A stretch of 37,914 nt of DNA, from the NCBI GenBank assembly GCA_003963145.1, contig RXJJ01000007.1:1-37914 (forward strand), written 5' to 3'. This document shows positions 36,951-37,914 of this stretch, one piece after another (position 1 is the first letter of the stretch; each line of letters opens with the position of its first letter). Both the position numbers and the translations under genes were made by a program. This DNA is from Bradyrhizobiaceae bacterium. Its GTDB lineage: Bacteria > Pseudomonadota > Alphaproteobacteria > Rhizobiales > Xanthobacteraceae. The notes beneath the pieces were generated by a model, which made no database searches, was not told where the DNA came from, and worked only from the letters and a program-made list of their open reading frames with translations.

Positions 36951-37396
36951 CAGGCGTCAACCTCGCGGAATCGGGAGGATCCGGATTTGCCGGACGGAAG
37001 AGCGGCGAACAGCGCCATGCCGCCCAGCATGGCGACGACGAACGTCAAGCCCTGCCAGAGACCGAGCGCCAGGGCAGTCACGGCGGGGCCCGGACACAGG
37101 CCGACCAGGCCCCAACCGACTCCGAATATGGCGGCGCCCCCTATCAAGCGGGCATCGAAATCCCGGCGGTTGGGTATGTCCAACCTGTCGTCGAGAACGG
37201 GGACGCCCCGGCTCTTGGCTACCGCATACCCGATACCGGAGGCGGCGATGGCGCCGACCATCACGAAAGCGAGGCTAGGATCCCATGCTCCGGCGACGTC
37301 CAGGAAGGCGAGGACCTTCGCAGGATTCACCATCTGCGAGACGATGAGCCCGAGGCCGAGGAGCAGCCCGGCGGCGAACGCGGAGAGCACTAACAT
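36950..37396 (-). CDS. YeeE/YedE-family sulfur transport protein, second half
   Basis: The protein has 148 residues and four membrane helices. VNPAKVLAFLDVAGAWDPSL and GLVGLCPGPAV are typical of the C-terminal half of YeeE/YedE (DUF6691) proteins. The Cys in GLCPGPA is the conserved sulfur-handling residue. Split pairs of this kind (PmpA/PmpB-like) accompany bigR-blh operons. The ATG at 37396 lies two bases after the stop of the partner gene. The frame continues upstream as far as 37678, but that extension is the partner gene read out of frame. Import of thiosulfate or a persulfide is likely but unproven. Confidence 0.87.
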   Translation of the reverse strand: MLVLSAFAAGLLLGLGLIVSQMVNPAKVLAFLDVAGAWDPSLAFVMVGAIAASGIGYAVAKSRGVPVLDDRLDIPNRRDFDARLIGGAAIFGVGWGLVGLCPGPAVTALALGLWQGLTFVVAMLGGMALFAALPSGKSGSSRFREVDA

Positions 37397-37398
37397 TT

Positions 37399-37824
37399 TC
37401 AGTGTCCCATCAGGTGTCGGGTGAAGAGAACAGTGATTAAGGCGGTGATCATGAAGACGCCGGTCGCGACCAACGATCTCGGCGATCCGCGCGAAATACC
37501 GCATACGCCGTGACCGCTGGTGCACCCGGATCCGAGGCGCGTGCCGAAGCCGACGAGTAACCCCGCAGCCACGATCACGCTTGCGGAGGAGTTGAACGTG
37601 ACTGGAGGCAGGGGACCGAACAGGACGCCATAGACGAGGGGCGCCAACAACACGCCGACCACGAAGGCCGCGCGCCATGAGACCTCTCGGATGTCGCGCC
37701 GAAACAGGCCCGCGACGATTCCGCTTATGCCGGCGATCCTGCCGTTAAGAATAAGAAGCAGGGAGGCGGACGTGCCAATCAGCAACCCGCCCGCGAGCGC
37801 AGATGCCGGGGTGAAGTCGGTCAT
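37399..37824 (-). CDS. YeeE/YedE-family sulfur transport protein, first half
   Basis: The protein has 141 residues and four membrane helices. LILNGRIAGISGIVAGLF and RLGSGCTSGHGVCGISRGS, with C101 and C108, are the classic YeeE/YedE N-terminal signature. Together with the next gene it would form a complete two-part channel. Its ATG overlaps the stop of the ArsR-type gene upstream (ATGA), which ties regulator and transporter into one operon. Confidence 0.9.
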   Translation of the reverse strand: MTDFTPASALAGGLLIGTSASLLLILNGRIAGISGIVAGLFRRDIREVSWRAAFVVGVLLAPLVYGVLFGPLPPVTFNSSASVIVAAGLLVGFGTRLGSGCTSGHGVCGISRGSPRSLVATGVFMITALITVLFTRHLMGH

Positions 37825-37914
37825 CCGCGGGTCCTCAGCGGTTTCCTGGTTTTGCGCACGGTCCGGCAGAAGAGGTCGTGAAGCGTCGCGAACAGCTTTT
37901 CGATGCGAGGGTCT
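37821..37914 (-). CDS. ArsR-family regulator, C-terminal end only (BigR/SqrR-like)
   Basis: Only the last 30 codons are in the window. They read DPRIEKLFATLHDLFCRTVR followed by a basic tail, which fits the final helix of ArsR/SmtB repressors. In BigR and SqrR a Cys in this helix region pairs with another Cys to sense persulfide; the Cys here (HDLFCR) is in the right place. The gene overlaps the start of the first YeeE gene by 4 bases. The rest lies beyond the end of the window, so the family call rests on the short end plus operon context. Confidence 0.62.
   Translation of the reverse strand, partial: DPRIEKLFATLHDLFCRTVRKTRKPLRTRG

Noticed and set aside
36133-36960. N-terminal extension of the MBL dioxygenase frame
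   Set aside because: It overlaps the TauE/SafE gene out of frame, has Arg-rich low-complexity sequence, and the ATG at 36132 has a strong ribosome binding site.

Overview
The window is GC-rich, densely coded and probably chromosomal DNA from an alphaproteobacterium. A member of the Hyphomicrobiales close to Bradyrhizobium or Nitrobacteraceae is my best guess. The reasons are codon use, the NrsF-type ECF sigma module with GTAACC-N16-CGAA promoters, the OMP/OprB hybrid porin and the style of the heavy-metal clusters. That placement is inference; no rRNA or marker gene is present. I saw no tRNA, rRNA, CRISPR array, integrase or transposase.

Layout. (1) 310-6576: a Cus-like tripartite metal efflux operon (small YtkA/FixH-like exported protein, TolC channel, adaptor with two heavy-metal-binding modules, CusA-type RND pump), followed by a small HTH regulator (6610-7062). 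(2) 7118-8959: an ECF sigma factor and its NrsF-type membrane anti-sigma factor. Two exact matches to the SigF-type promoter lie in front of the sigma gene and in front of a small exported protein; a 44-residue membrane protein follows. (3) 9296-13775: a mixed block of metal-related membrane proteins: a DMT exporter with a His-rich tail, a DUF2171 protein that seems frameshifted, a ZIP-like transporter, an NRAMP-like transporter and two small membrane proteins. (4) 14191-28329: a nearly unbroken plus-strand array of about 14 kb. It carries czcCBA with an embedded PII-like gene, small exported proteins, a ZntA-type Zn/Cd/Pb ATPase, an MgtC-like protein, an encapsulated-ferritin-like protein, a PilZ protein, two CDF exporters and a zinc-ribbon protein. 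(5) 28387-31740: a TPR protein facing a two-part outer-membrane porin. (6) 32276-34777: accessory genes: a two-gene nucleotidyltransferase module resembling toxin-antitoxin pairs, a nucleoside phosphorylase and a methyltransferase whose N-terminus is frameshifted. (7) 34802-37914, minus strand: a persulfide/sulfite detoxification operon with the end of an ArsR (BigR/SqrR-like) regulator gene at the window edge, two YeeE/YedE proteins, TauE/SafE, a persulfide-dioxygenase-like MBL enzyme and a rhodanese.

Taken together this looks like a metal-resistance and stress island. Cytoplasmic divalent ions would leave by the P-type ATPase and CDF proteins, and periplasmic ions would be exported through the outer membrane by the two RND systems. 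Uptake-type proteins (ZIP, NRAMP), a ferritin-like iron oxidase and sulfur-species detoxification sit nearby. The most unusual points are the ferritin-like gene without a visible encapsulin shell gene, the PII-like gene inside czc, the paired ECF promoters, the NTase module, and three places where a single-base indel appears to break a reading frame.
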